From Akkermansiaceae bacterium (GTDB lineage Bacteria > Verrucomicrobiota > Verrucomicrobiia > Verrucomicrobiales > Akkermansiaceae), in NCBI GenBank assembly GCA_028293225.1, contig JAQGPE010000098.1, forward strand, positions 1-7,139: DNA of 7,139 nucleotides, in the 5' to 3' direction. This document shows, in pieces, positions 1-5,327 of this stretch. Every line of letters begins with the position of its first letter. Positions within the stretch are counted from its first letter, which is position 1. Below the pieces are notes generated by a model that saw nothing but the letters and a program-made list of their open reading frames with translations, was not told the DNA's origin and did not search any database. The translations under genes were made by a program, and so were the position numbers.

Positions 1-1
1 C

Positions 2-1723
2 GACTACACCTACGAACTCACGGCGACCAACACTGAGACCGGAGATTCCATCAAGGCCCACACCACCCTGAGATCGGTCATCGGCGGCGAAGCGACCTTC
101 CGCTACATCCGCTTCACGACCCTCAAGACCCGGGTTCCTACCAGCGCCAGCACCCAGATCTCCGAGTTTCTCTTCTACCACGGTTTCGACCAGGTCACCC
201 CCGTCGGCGTCGAGAATCCCGGCGGCTCCACCAACCCGAACGGGAATGAAGTTGCTGCGAAAGTCATCGACGGCAGCGTGACCAGCAAGTGGCTCGACCA
301 GAACAGAGCTCCGCTGATTTTCGATCTCGGTGAAAATCCGCCCGCCTTCGACGGCTATGCCATGGCCACGCCCAACGACGCGCCGGAGCGCGATCCGGTC
401 CAGTGGATCCTGGAAGGCAGCAATGACAAGACAACCTGGAGCCTGGTCGACAATCTCACCGCCTTCGATTACCCGACCTCGGTCAACCGTCAGACCTTCG
501 GACAGATCAATCCCCTGCCGGGTCCTTCGCTGATCCCGTATTTCGGCACCGGCCTGGTCGGCAGCGCATCCAGTCTCGTCGCGGGTGACGCCCTCACCCT
601 CACCTACAATGTCGGCTATGCCCAGAGCGCCTCGCTGAGCGACGGCGTCACCGTAACTCCGCTGTCCGGCGCCACCGGGCGCGTGGAGTTCCATCCCACC
701 CAGAACACCACCTACACGCTGACGGCCGTTGGAAAAGGCGGCTACACGGGAACCGCCACCTTTCAGACGACGATCGTTTCTCCCGCCATCAGGGAGATCG
801 CCTACGCGGATTTCAACAGCGCCGGCGATGAACTCACATTCCTCGGCACCTCGAGCATCGTCAACGATTACCCCCTGATCCCTCTGCCGGGCGACCAGAA
901 GCGCCTCCGCGTGACCGACCTGAGCCAGAACCTGTTGAACAGCGTGTGGTTCAGAAAGCGCCAGAAACTGGTCGAGGGCTTCGACACCAGCTTTGGCCTG
1001 CAGATCACCCGCCTGGACGGCGCAAACGGTGCTGACGGTATTGCCTTCGTGATTCAGAACGCTCCCCAGGGCAGCGATCTCCTGGTCAGCAATCCTGAAA
1101 TCGGAGCCCAACCCCAGGCTCTCTCCATCGGGTTCGACACCTTTGCCAACAGCGGCCAGCCGTCCGGGGCGCAGGTCCGGATCGGCAGCGCGGGCCAGAC
1201 CCTGGCGCTCGTCGATCTCTCCAAGCTGGAAGGATTCCCGCTGAAAGGGCCGGGGCGCTTGCTGGATCCCACCGGCCAGACCGCTCCCTATGCGGTCCAT
1301 ATCTCCTACGTCCCGGGCAGCCTGAGCATCTCCATGGAGGGCATCCTGATCGTCGACAGCCTCGCGGTCGATCTTGGGGCGCTCGGTGCGCTCGACAGCG
1401 CAGGAACCGCCTATGTCGGATTCGCCGCACGGACCGGCAGCTCGACGGAAGCCCACGACATCACCAGTTGGACCCTGACCCAGGGTGCTGTCGTGCCCAT
1501 GCCGGAGTTGAAGCTGCTGGCGTCCAGCATCAATGCGGTTTCCGGACAGGTCTCCCTGACCTGGCAGAGCTCCGCTGCGAAAAACTATCGCATCACCGCT
1601 TCGCAGGATCTGACCTTCTGGACTCCGCTTCAGAGTGGGATTGCCGGCCTCGCCGGACAGACCACCGCCACCGTTACTTCGGCTCCCGCCTCGCGGATGT
1701 TCTTCCGCGTCGAGGAAGAATAA
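2..1723 (+). CDS. Secreted multidomain protein, partial 5' end: discoidin-like, Ig-like, bacterial L-type lectin and C-terminal beta module
   Basis: The frame is open from base 2 to the TAA at 1721-1723, giving 573 visible residues; the true start and any signal peptide lie upstream. A GTG at 278 opens the same frame but is internal to the gene. Visible residues 33-170 look like a discoidin (F5/8C-like) fold: FRYIRF, then KVIDG, SKWLD, FDLG, WILEGSND and TTW in order. Residues 175-260 resemble an Ig/PKD-like beta domain rich in Thr and Ser. Residues 266-490 match bacterial L-type (legume-like) lectins: ADFN, then GADGIAFVIQN (343-353), IGFDTF (376-381) and YVGFAARTG near the end. The Asp of ADG and of FDTF sit where the family places metal and sugar ligands. 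Residues 503-573 (LTWQS, YRI, FWTPL, MFFRV) resemble a module often ending verrucomicrobial exported proteins. There is no LPXTG or PEP-CTERM signal. Extracellular carbohydrate or surface binding is inferred; the ligand is unknown, and a catalytic domain could lie upstream. Confidence 0.88.
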   Translation, partial: DYTYELTATNTETGDSIKAHTTLRSVIGGEATFRYIRFTTLKTRVPTSASTQISEFLFYHGFDQVTPVGVENPGGSTNPNGNEVAAKVIDGSVTSKWLDQNRAPLIFDLGENPPAFDGYAMATPNDAPERDPVQWILEGSNDKTTWSLVDNLTAFDYPTSVNRQTFGQINPLPGPSLIPYFGTGLVGSASSLVAGDALTLTYNVGYAQSASLSDGVTVTPLSGATGRVEFHPTQNTTYTLTAVGKGGYTGTATFQTTIVSPAIREIAYADFNSAGDELTFLGTSSIVNDYPLIPLPGDQKRLRVTDLSQNLLNSVWFRKRQKLVEGFDTSFGLQITRLDGANGADGIAFVIQNAPQGSDLLVSNPEIGAQPQALSIGFDTFANSGQPSGAQVRIGSAGQTLALVDLSKLEGFPLKGPGRLLDPTGQTAPYAVHISYVPGSLSISMEGILIVDSLAVDLGALGALDSAGTAYVGFAARTGSSTEAHDITSWTLTQGAVVPMPELKLLASSINAVSGQVSLTWQSSAAKNYRITASQDLTFWTPLQSGIAGLAGQTTATVTSAPASRMFFRVEEE

Positions 1724-1774
1724 GGAAAATGCGCACCTTTCGGCCTGGTTTCAGCTCCAGTGTCGTTCATGGAT

Positions 1775-1819
1775 GCCGCGAGTGACCCGGAGATGATTCC
1801 GGGTGACTCGCGGCTTTTT
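1775..1819 (+). terminator. Strong Rho-independent terminator of the lectin-protein gene
   Basis: The left arm GCCGCGAGTGACCCGGA (1775-1791) pairs with the right arm TCCGGGTGACTCGCGGC (1798-1814). There are 9 base pairs, one G-G mismatch, then 7 more pairs, with a six-base loop GATGAT. TTTTT follows directly at 1815-1819. It lies 51 nt after the TAA of the upstream gene, the expected position and orientation. The stem is unusually long and GC-rich. The opposite strand has no T-tract after the hairpin, so it is judged one-directional. Confidence 0.92.
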
Positions 1820-1862
1820 GATGCCTTGATCGAAAAGCTCCCGGCCTTTGGCCTCTGTTCAG

Positions 1863-2009
1863 TTCATAGAGCCCTGAAAGGGCGAAGGAAGACAGCCCAG
1901 GGTAACGAGCGTAGCGAGGCGACCCTGGGTCTGGACATCCGGCAGAGCCGCAAGACGGGCGCGTTCGCACATTGCTTCTTTCACAGAGGTCCGGCGCGCC
2001 CGCTCTTCT
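1863..2009 (+). repeat. Structured dispersed repeat, copy A
   Basis: This stretch aligns with 4480-4618 in the same orientation. Shared blocks are TTCATAGAGC (1863-1872, identical), AGCCGCAAGACGGGCGCG (1946-1963, one mismatch) and GGCGCGCCCGCTCTTCT (1993-2009, two mismatches). The last two blocks are spaced identically in both copies. Copy A forms hairpin 1, GCCCT-GAA-AGGGC (1871-1883), and hairpin 2, CCCAGGGT (1896-1903) with ACCCTGGG (1922-1929). Copy B has different bases at these stems but still pairs. From memory, similar 'CCTGAAAGGGCGAA ... CCCAGGG ... CCCTGGGT' elements recur between genes in Planctomycetes and Verrucomicrobia. It encodes no protein that I would defend. Its function is unknown; a structured RNA or a terminator/boundary element are both possible. 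Confidence 0.75.
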
Positions 2010-2021
2010 AGCAGGCGCGCC
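1993..2021. repeat. Paired GGCGCGCC palindromes forming a hairpin
   Basis: The 8-bp palindrome GGCGCGCC occurs at 1993-2000 and again at 2014-2021, separated by 13 nt. Because each copy is self-complementary, the pair is both a direct and an inverted repeat. It can fold as an 8-bp stem, a C/A mismatch, two further GC pairs and a TCTTCTA loop. The first copy is part of structured repeat copy A; the second lies just past its end. Neither strand has a T-tract after it, so it is not a canonical terminator. It sits between two convergent genes, where it might still slow polymerase on either strand. Confidence 0.55.
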
Positions 2022-2083
2022 CCACCCTCCATCTGAAGTCCACGGCCAATGGCCGCACTCTCACATTCACCTCCGGACCATTC

Positions 2084-2551
2084 TCATCCAATGCGGAACT
2101 TCCCGATGGATTCCCACGCCTTGGTTGCCTGATTACGACAGGCTTCAAAAATGGGATCGAGAGCGGCTATATTTTCTCCCCGTTCTTCGCAGTTCAGCAC
2201 GTGGTAGATTTCCTCCGGGCTGAGATCGGAGTAGCCCCCGTCAGACGCGAGGCCTGCTTTGTACAACATCTCAAGCCGGCTGATCCTGCCCTCTTCCTTC
2301 ATCTTCTGAAGGAATCCGATGGTCAGATCGTCAGAGCATATCCACTCGGCATTGGGGATGATCTCGATTGTCATTCCGGGCAGGAGGGCAGCCTGCGCGG
2401 CTTCGACACTGCTCGTCAGAGAGAGTTCGATGATCCAGGTGGGAAAGTTCTCATGCCGCTCCAAGATCCGATCAGCCCAGTCTCTCCATTGGGGGGCGGT
2501 CATATAACCGCTCTCAATGGCAGAATAGAGAAGCTGGGCGATCGGTGTCAT
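2084..2551 (-). CDS. Uncharacterised 155-residue soluble protein downstream of leuA
   Basis: I do not recognise this family. The ATG (complement of 2549-2551) lies 13 nt after the leuA TGA on the same strand, so cotranscription with leuA is likely. The stop is TGA at 2086-2084. No good Shine-Dalgarno sequence precedes the start; the nearest purine run is GGATG inside the leuA end. The protein is acidic and mostly helical in appearance, with several Trp (22, 25, 39). Blocks include QWRDWADRILERHE (21-34), PTWIIELSL (37-45) and SDGGYSDLSPEEIYHVLNCE near the C-terminus. There is no signal peptide or membrane segment. Composition differs from its neighbour: the 60 bases at 2281-2340 are about 48% GC, against about 70% at 3481-3540 in leuA. 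That suggests a lineage-specific or acquired gene. The layout (small, acidic, Trp-containing, no motif) recalls immunity-type or housekeeping proteins of unknown function, but this is only an impression. Confidence 0.8.
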   Translation of the reverse strand: MTPIAQLLYSAIESGYMTAPQWRDWADRILERHENFPTWIIELSLTSSVEAAQAALLPGMTIEIIPNAEWICSDDLTIGFLQKMKEEGRISRLEMLYKAGLASDGGYSDLSPEEIYHVLNCEERGENIAALDPIFEACRNQATKAWESIGKFRIG

Positions 2552-2564
2552 GGGAGCATCCGGA

Positions 2565-4250
2565 TCAAGCCCGCAGCAGGTTCCAGCCGGTGACCAGCGC
2601 CTTCAGGCCAGCCATCTCGATCGACGAGTCAACCCCGCAACCCCACAGGATCCGGCCGTCCTCATGCTGAACCTGCACATACGCCGCGGCGCTCGCATCC
2701 GACCCGCCGCGCACCGCGTGCGAGCGGTAATCGGTCACCTTGAAGTCCTTCAATCCAATGCTCTCCAACGCGTGCACGAAGGAGTTGATCGGCCCGTTGC
2801 CCAGCCCGCGGGCCTGCTTCTCGACCCCATCGACCACCACGGTGGCGAGGCACTCCACCTGCCCGCGCTCGGTGGTGTGGTGGACCAGTTCGTAGTCCTT
2901 CACCGCCAGCGGCGTCTCGATGTTCGCAAAGAACTTGTAGAAGGCATCGTGAATCTCGTCCGGGGTCAGCTCGCGGCCGAGTTCGTCGGCCAGATCGTAG
3001 ATTCGCTTGCCGACCTGCGGGTGCATGGTCTTCGGCAGATCCATGCCGTGCTCGCGGTCGAGGATGTAGGCGATGCCGCCCTTTCCGGACTGCGAGTTGA
3101 TGCGGATGATCGCCTCATACGAGCGGCCGATGTCCTGCGGATCGATGGTCAGGTACGGCACGCCCCAGGGAGTGGCGGCGTCTTCCTTGGTTTCCTTTTC
3201 GCGGCGGTCCAGCCCCTTCTTGATCGCGTCCTGGTGCGATCCGGAGAAGGCGGTGAAGACCAGCTCGCCGGCGTAGGGATGGCGCTCGCCAACCACCATG
3301 CGGGTCACCCGCTCATAGACCGCGCGCAGAGCGGGCAGGTCGGAAAAATCCAGGCCGGTTTCGATCCCGTGGCCGTTCATGTTCAGCGCCACGTTGACGA
3401 TGTCCAGGTTGCCGGTGCGCTCGCCATTGCCGAACAGCGTGCCTTCCACGCGGTCCGCGCCGGCCATCAGGCCCAGCTCGGTGGCGGCGGTGCCGGTGCC
3501 GCGGTCATTGTGGGTGTGCAGCGACAGGATCAGCGAGTCGCGGCGGTTCAGGTGGCGGCCCATCCACTCGATCATGTCGGCGTGGATGTTCGGCGTGGTC
3601 CACTGCACGGTGTCCGGCAGGTTGATGATCATCTTCCTCTCCGGCGTCGGCTGCCAGACGTCGATCACGCCGTTGCAGATCTCCAGGGCGAAATCCAGTT
3701 CAGTGTCGGAGAAGGACTCCGGCGAGTACTGGAGGATGATTTCTGTCTGCGGGATGCTCGGGACCAGCTCCTTCACCAGCTTCGCGCCCTCGACGGCCAG
3801 GTCGCGGATCTGCTCGCGGGTCGCATCACTGAAGGTCACCCGGCGCTGCAGCGGCGAGGTGGAGTTGTAGATGTGGACGATGGCCTTCTTCGCGCCGGCG
3901 ATCGCCTCAAAGGTCCGGCGGATCAGGTGCTCGCGGGTCTGCACCAGCACCTGGATCGTCACGTCGTCCGGGATGCGGTTCTCATCGACCAGGCGGCGCA
4001 GGAAATTGAACTCGGTGTCAGCGGCCGAGGGGAAGCCGACCTCGATCTGCTTGAAGCCGACCCGGCACAGCAGGTCGAAAAACTCCAGCTTCTCCTCCAC
4101 CGACATCGGCTGCGGGAGCGCCTGATTCCCGTCGCGGAGATCGACGGAGCACCAGATCGGTGCGCTCGAAATGATCTGATCCGGCCAGGTGCGGTCGGGC
4201 AACGAAACCGGCGGAAACGGCCGGTATTTGGAAATGGCGTGAGGCTGCAT
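2565..4250 (-). CDS. leuA: 2-isopropylmalate synthase, yeast/actinobacterial-type (LeuA type 2), complete
   Basis: This cytoplasmic enzyme condenses acetyl-CoA with 2-ketoisovalerate to give 2-isopropylmalate, the first committed step of leucine synthesis. The 561 residues match the long LeuA class. The N-terminal block KYRPFPPV...DRTWPD...APIWCSVDLRDGNQAL is typical of it. The TIM-barrel catalytic part covers about residues 30-330. Family metal ligands are present as D40 (in LRDGNQ), H245 and H247 (LHTHNDRG) and N281 (GNGERTGN); R39 and E178 (YSPESFSDTE) fit the catalytic pair known from the Mycobacterium tuberculosis enzyme. The C-terminal LeuA regulatory domain, about 425-561, is intact (VECLATVVVDG, GNGPINSFVHAL, GGSDASAAAYVQV), so leucine feedback inhibition is expected. 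The ATG at 4250 is the only ATG before an in-frame upstream stop and gives the family N-terminus. No Shine-Dalgarno is visible: the 13 bases before it read GTTATCTTTTTTC. leuB, leuC and leuD are not in the window. Confidence 0.98.
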   Translation of the reverse strand: MQPHAISKYRPFPPVSLPDRTWPDQIISSAPIWCSVDLRDGNQALPQPMSVEEKLEFFDLLCRVGFKQIEVGFPSAADTEFNFLRRLVDENRIPDDVTIQVLVQTREHLIRRTFEAIAGAKKAIVHIYNSTSPLQRRVTFSDATREQIRDLAVEGAKLVKELVPSIPQTEIILQYSPESFSDTELDFALEICNGVIDVWQPTPERKMIINLPDTVQWTTPNIHADMIEWMGRHLNRRDSLILSLHTHNDRGTGTAATELGLMAGADRVEGTLFGNGERTGNLDIVNVALNMNGHGIETGLDFSDLPALRAVYERVTRMVVGERHPYAGELVFTAFSGSHQDAIKKGLDRREKETKEDAATPWGVPYLTIDPQDIGRSYEAIIRINSQSGKGGIAYILDREHGMDLPKTMHPQVGKRIYDLADELGRELTPDEIHDAFYKFFANIETPLAVKDYELVHHTTERGQVECLATVVVDGVEKQARGLGNGPINSFVHALESIGLKDFKVTDYRSHAVRGGSDASAAAYVQVQHEDGRILWGCGVDSSIEMAGLKALVTGWNLLRA

Positions 4251-4276
4251 GAAAAAAGATAACGTGAAAGGTTCGG

Positions 4277-4320
4277 AAAAAGGAACTCCGCGGGAAAGGC
4301 GGACCGGTCACCGCTCGGAG
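4277..4320 (-). promoter_or_regulatory. Terminator-like hairpin in the leuA leader (possible attenuator)
   Basis: Read on the minus strand, CTCCG (4320-4316) can pair with CGGAG (4290-4286), enclosing an inner GCGG/CCGC stem around TGACCGGT. The right arm is followed by TTCC and then TTTTT (4281-4277). The T-tract ends 26 nt before the leuA ATG. The stem is imperfect (a one-base bulge on one side and about eight unpaired bases on the other), so this is weaker than the terminator at 1775-1819. A terminator this close to leuA would be in the right place for transcription attenuation, but no experiment or clear antiterminator partner supports it here. Confidence 0.25.
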
Positions 4321-4425
4321 GCGGCGATCCTGGGGACGGACGGCGGTAGGAAGAATAGTTCAGCGGGAGGCCAGCCCTAGAAGGAGCGGCCGCAGCTCAA
4401 GAAGCCCGCGGAAAATCGTCGTCAC

Positions 4426-4464
4426 GGGCGGGACTTTAAAAGATCACCCGCCCCTGTCGAGGGG
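4426..4464 (-). promoter_or_regulatory. Two overlapping inverted repeats upstream of leuA
   Basis: GGGCGGG (4426-4432) and CCCGCCC (4447-4453) form a perfect 7-bp inverted repeat around a 14-nt AT-rich loop. A second hairpin, CCCCT-GTCG-AGGGG (4451-4464), shares bases 4451-4453 with it, so the two cannot form together in RNA. They lie about 175-215 nt upstream of the leuA ATG. A short frame with three Leu codons (4484 to 4422, minus) crosses both. This could be an operator, a switchable leader structure or chance in GC-rich DNA. Confidence 0.35.
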
Positions 4465-4479
4465 AAAGGTAGACTGCCA

Positions 4480-4618
4480 TTCATAGAGCGCCGCAGGTGC
4501 GAAATGTGATCGCCAGGGCTGACCGCAGGGAACCCCTGGTAAGGCGCCGGGCGCAGCCGCACGACGGGCGCGCCTTCGCGTCCCCCTACCCGGGAGATAT
4601 TGACGCGCTCGCTCTTCT
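4480..4618 (+). repeat. Structured dispersed repeat, copy B
   Basis: This is the diverged partner of copy A, in the same orientation. TTCATAGAGC (4480-4489) is identical, AGCCGCACGACGGGCGCG (4555-4572) differs by one base, and GACGCGCTCGCTCTTCT (4602-4618) by two. Hairpin 1 is GCGCC-GCA-GGTGC (4488-4500), where copy A has GCCCT-GAA-AGGGC; pairing is kept with one G-T wobble despite several base changes. Hairpin 2 is CCAGGG (4513-4518) with CCCTGG (4534-4539). A third possible stem, AAGGCGC (4541-4547) with GCGCCTT (4570-4576), has no counterpart in copy A. Retained pairing under sequence change argues for selection on structure, either as RNA or as folded DNA. No open reading frame in it resembles a gene. 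Confidence 0.7.
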
Positions 4619-4710
4619 TCGTTGTCCGTCTCTCCTTCCGATTCGAGAAGTCAACGGCCGCAGGTCGCACTTTCTATCCTTCAATAGCCGGCGAAATGTC
4701 CCGGTTTCCT

Positions 4711-5199
4711 CTACTGATCCACCGTAAAGATCACATGTCGCCCCGTTTCCCGGGCCCGTGCAAAGAGCTCCGGCAACCCCGAGAACCAGTCCCAGGTGTA
4801 CTGCAGATCCTGCGCTTCCTTCGGCTGCGAATAGTCATCCGGCAGCCCCCAATAGCGCAGCGCCATGAACTCCGGCGTCACCTCGGCAAGCGCATTCGCA
4901 AGGACACGCACCCGGTCGTGGGTAACCAGCGCAATGATATAACCGTCGCCCTGAAAGAGCTGCTCCCCGCCCAGAATGCACCACTTCAAGGGCTCGTCGC
5001 CGTTCTCATACCCCAGCTTCCCGTCGGTAAGACAGCGGTGAATCGCATCCCAGGCCTTGTCGGTTTCGCAGACGAAGCCTTCCTCCCAGCGCTCCTCAAT
5101 CGCCTGGATGCATTCCACCACGCCCTCGTCACCCGGGGCGTCGCGCAAGGCTCTCAGATCCTCATCGGTGATCGCAAAATGAACGCCCCGGCACGCCAT
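4711..5199 (-). CDS. DUF1877/YfbM-family protein, 162 residues
   Basis: The protein matches the DUF1877 family, whose best-known member is Escherichia coli YfbM (about 167 residues). Family features are visible: an N-terminal beta strand MACRGVHFAIT followed by DEDLRAL, the central signature DKAWDAIH (47-54) with a following LT, then EPLKWCILGGEQL (69-81), GYIIALVTHDRVRVLANAL, and an aromatic C-terminal part ending HVIFTVDQ. There is no signal peptide or membrane segment, so a cytoplasmic location is expected. The molecular function of the family is not established. I chose the ATG at 5199 because it gives the family N-terminus and length. An in-frame TTG at 5250 would add 17 Cys/Arg-rich residues that do not resemble the family, and a 9-bp inverted repeat fills that extension. 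The start lacks a clear Shine-Dalgarno sequence. The gene is transcribed divergently from the ThuA-domain gene. Confidence 0.88.
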   Translation of the reverse strand: MACRGVHFAITDEDLRALRDAPGDEGVVECIQAIEERWEEGFVCETDKAWDAIHRCLTDGKLGYENGDEPLKWCILGGEQLFQGDGYIIALVTHDRVRVLANALAEVTPEFMALRYWGLPDDYSQPKEAQDLQYTWDWFSGLPELFARARETGRHVIFTVDQ

Positions 5200-5249
5200 G
5201 CGGCATGCTCGGATGAGGAGCCCGGCGCGGCAAGCCTTGTCATGCCGCA
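5199..5249. promoter_or_regulatory. Inverted repeat with GCATG motifs in the divergent region
   Basis: TGCGGCATG (5199-5207) and CATGCCGCA (5241-5249) are a perfect 9-bp inverted repeat with a 33-nt spacer. The left arm touches the first base of the DUF1877 start codon. It is also half of an odd palindrome, CATGC-G-GCATG (5197-5207). Another GCATGCC lies at 5258-5264, and a CAAG/CTTG palindrome at 5231-5239 sits in the spacer. This clustering between two divergent genes suggests an operator or a leader hairpin masking the start codon. No regulator is encoded nearby to pair it with. Confidence 0.35.
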
Positions 5250-5327
5250 ACGATGACGCATGCCATTGGTTTCTTTCGTCTGGTTTGGCAAATAAAACAC
5301 GTATCCTTTCCGTTCACTCTGAAACCC

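Larger units (their letters stand above)
1724..2083. other. Convergent intergenic region, 360 nt
   Basis: This gap lies between the lectin-protein gene (+) and the 155-residue hypothetical gene (-), which converge. It contains the intrinsic terminator at 1775-1819, structured repeat copy A at 1863-2009, a GGCGCGCC double palindrome at 1993-2021 and a small hairpin CGGCC-AAT-GGCCG at 2043-2055. That last hairpin is the nearest structure downstream of the minus-strand stop codon, but it has no T-tract, so I do not call it a terminator. I see no credible gene here; the short open frames across copy A are products of repeat sequence. Confidence 0.7.
4251..4710. other. Intergenic region between leuA and the DUF1877 gene, 460 nt
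   Basis: Both flanking genes are on the minus strand, so this stretch should hold the end of the DUF1877 transcript and the promoter and leader of leuA. It contains a terminator-like hairpin at 4277-4320, two overlapping inverted repeats at 4426-4464 and structured repeat copy B at 4480-4618. From 4619 to 4710 I see nothing distinctive and no clear terminator for the DUF1877 gene. I could not identify convincing -35 and -10 elements for leuA. The short frames here run through the repeat and lack gene-like composition. Confidence 0.65.

Noticed and set aside
1863..2009. Repeat copy A considered as a CRISPR array or the end of an insertion sequence
   Set aside because: There is a single internally structured copy with no repeat-spacer periodicity, no transposase gene and no target-site duplication that I can find.
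1760..2223. Several short frames of 67-83 codons between the lectin and hypothetical genes
   Set aside because: They run through the terminator and repeat copy A. Peptides such as ALKGRRKTAQGNERS are translation products of the repeat, not genes.
2550..4262. A 570-codon open frame on the plus strand covering all of leuA
   Set aside because: It is the mirror of leuA in high-GC DNA. Its protein is rich in His, Arg, Val and Gly with no family resemblance, whereas the minus strand encodes an unmistakable LeuA with all ligands.
4422..4727. Short frames of 76-82 codons on both strands between leuA and the DUF1877 gene
   Set aside because: They cross repeat copy B and lack start signals, family resemblance or gene-like composition. 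Only the last 20 codons of the minus frame are discussed, as a possible leader peptide.
5200..5250. N-terminal extension of the DUF1877 protein from a TTG at 5250
   Set aside because: The added residues are Cys/Arg-rich, unlike the family, and the stretch is occupied by an inverted repeat. The ATG at 5199 gives the expected length.
5266..5306. Possible sigma-70 promoter (TTGGTT or TTGGCA with nearby A/T-rich hexamers) before the ThuA gene
   Set aside because: No pair of hexamers has acceptable match and spacing; the region is only AT-richer than its surroundings.
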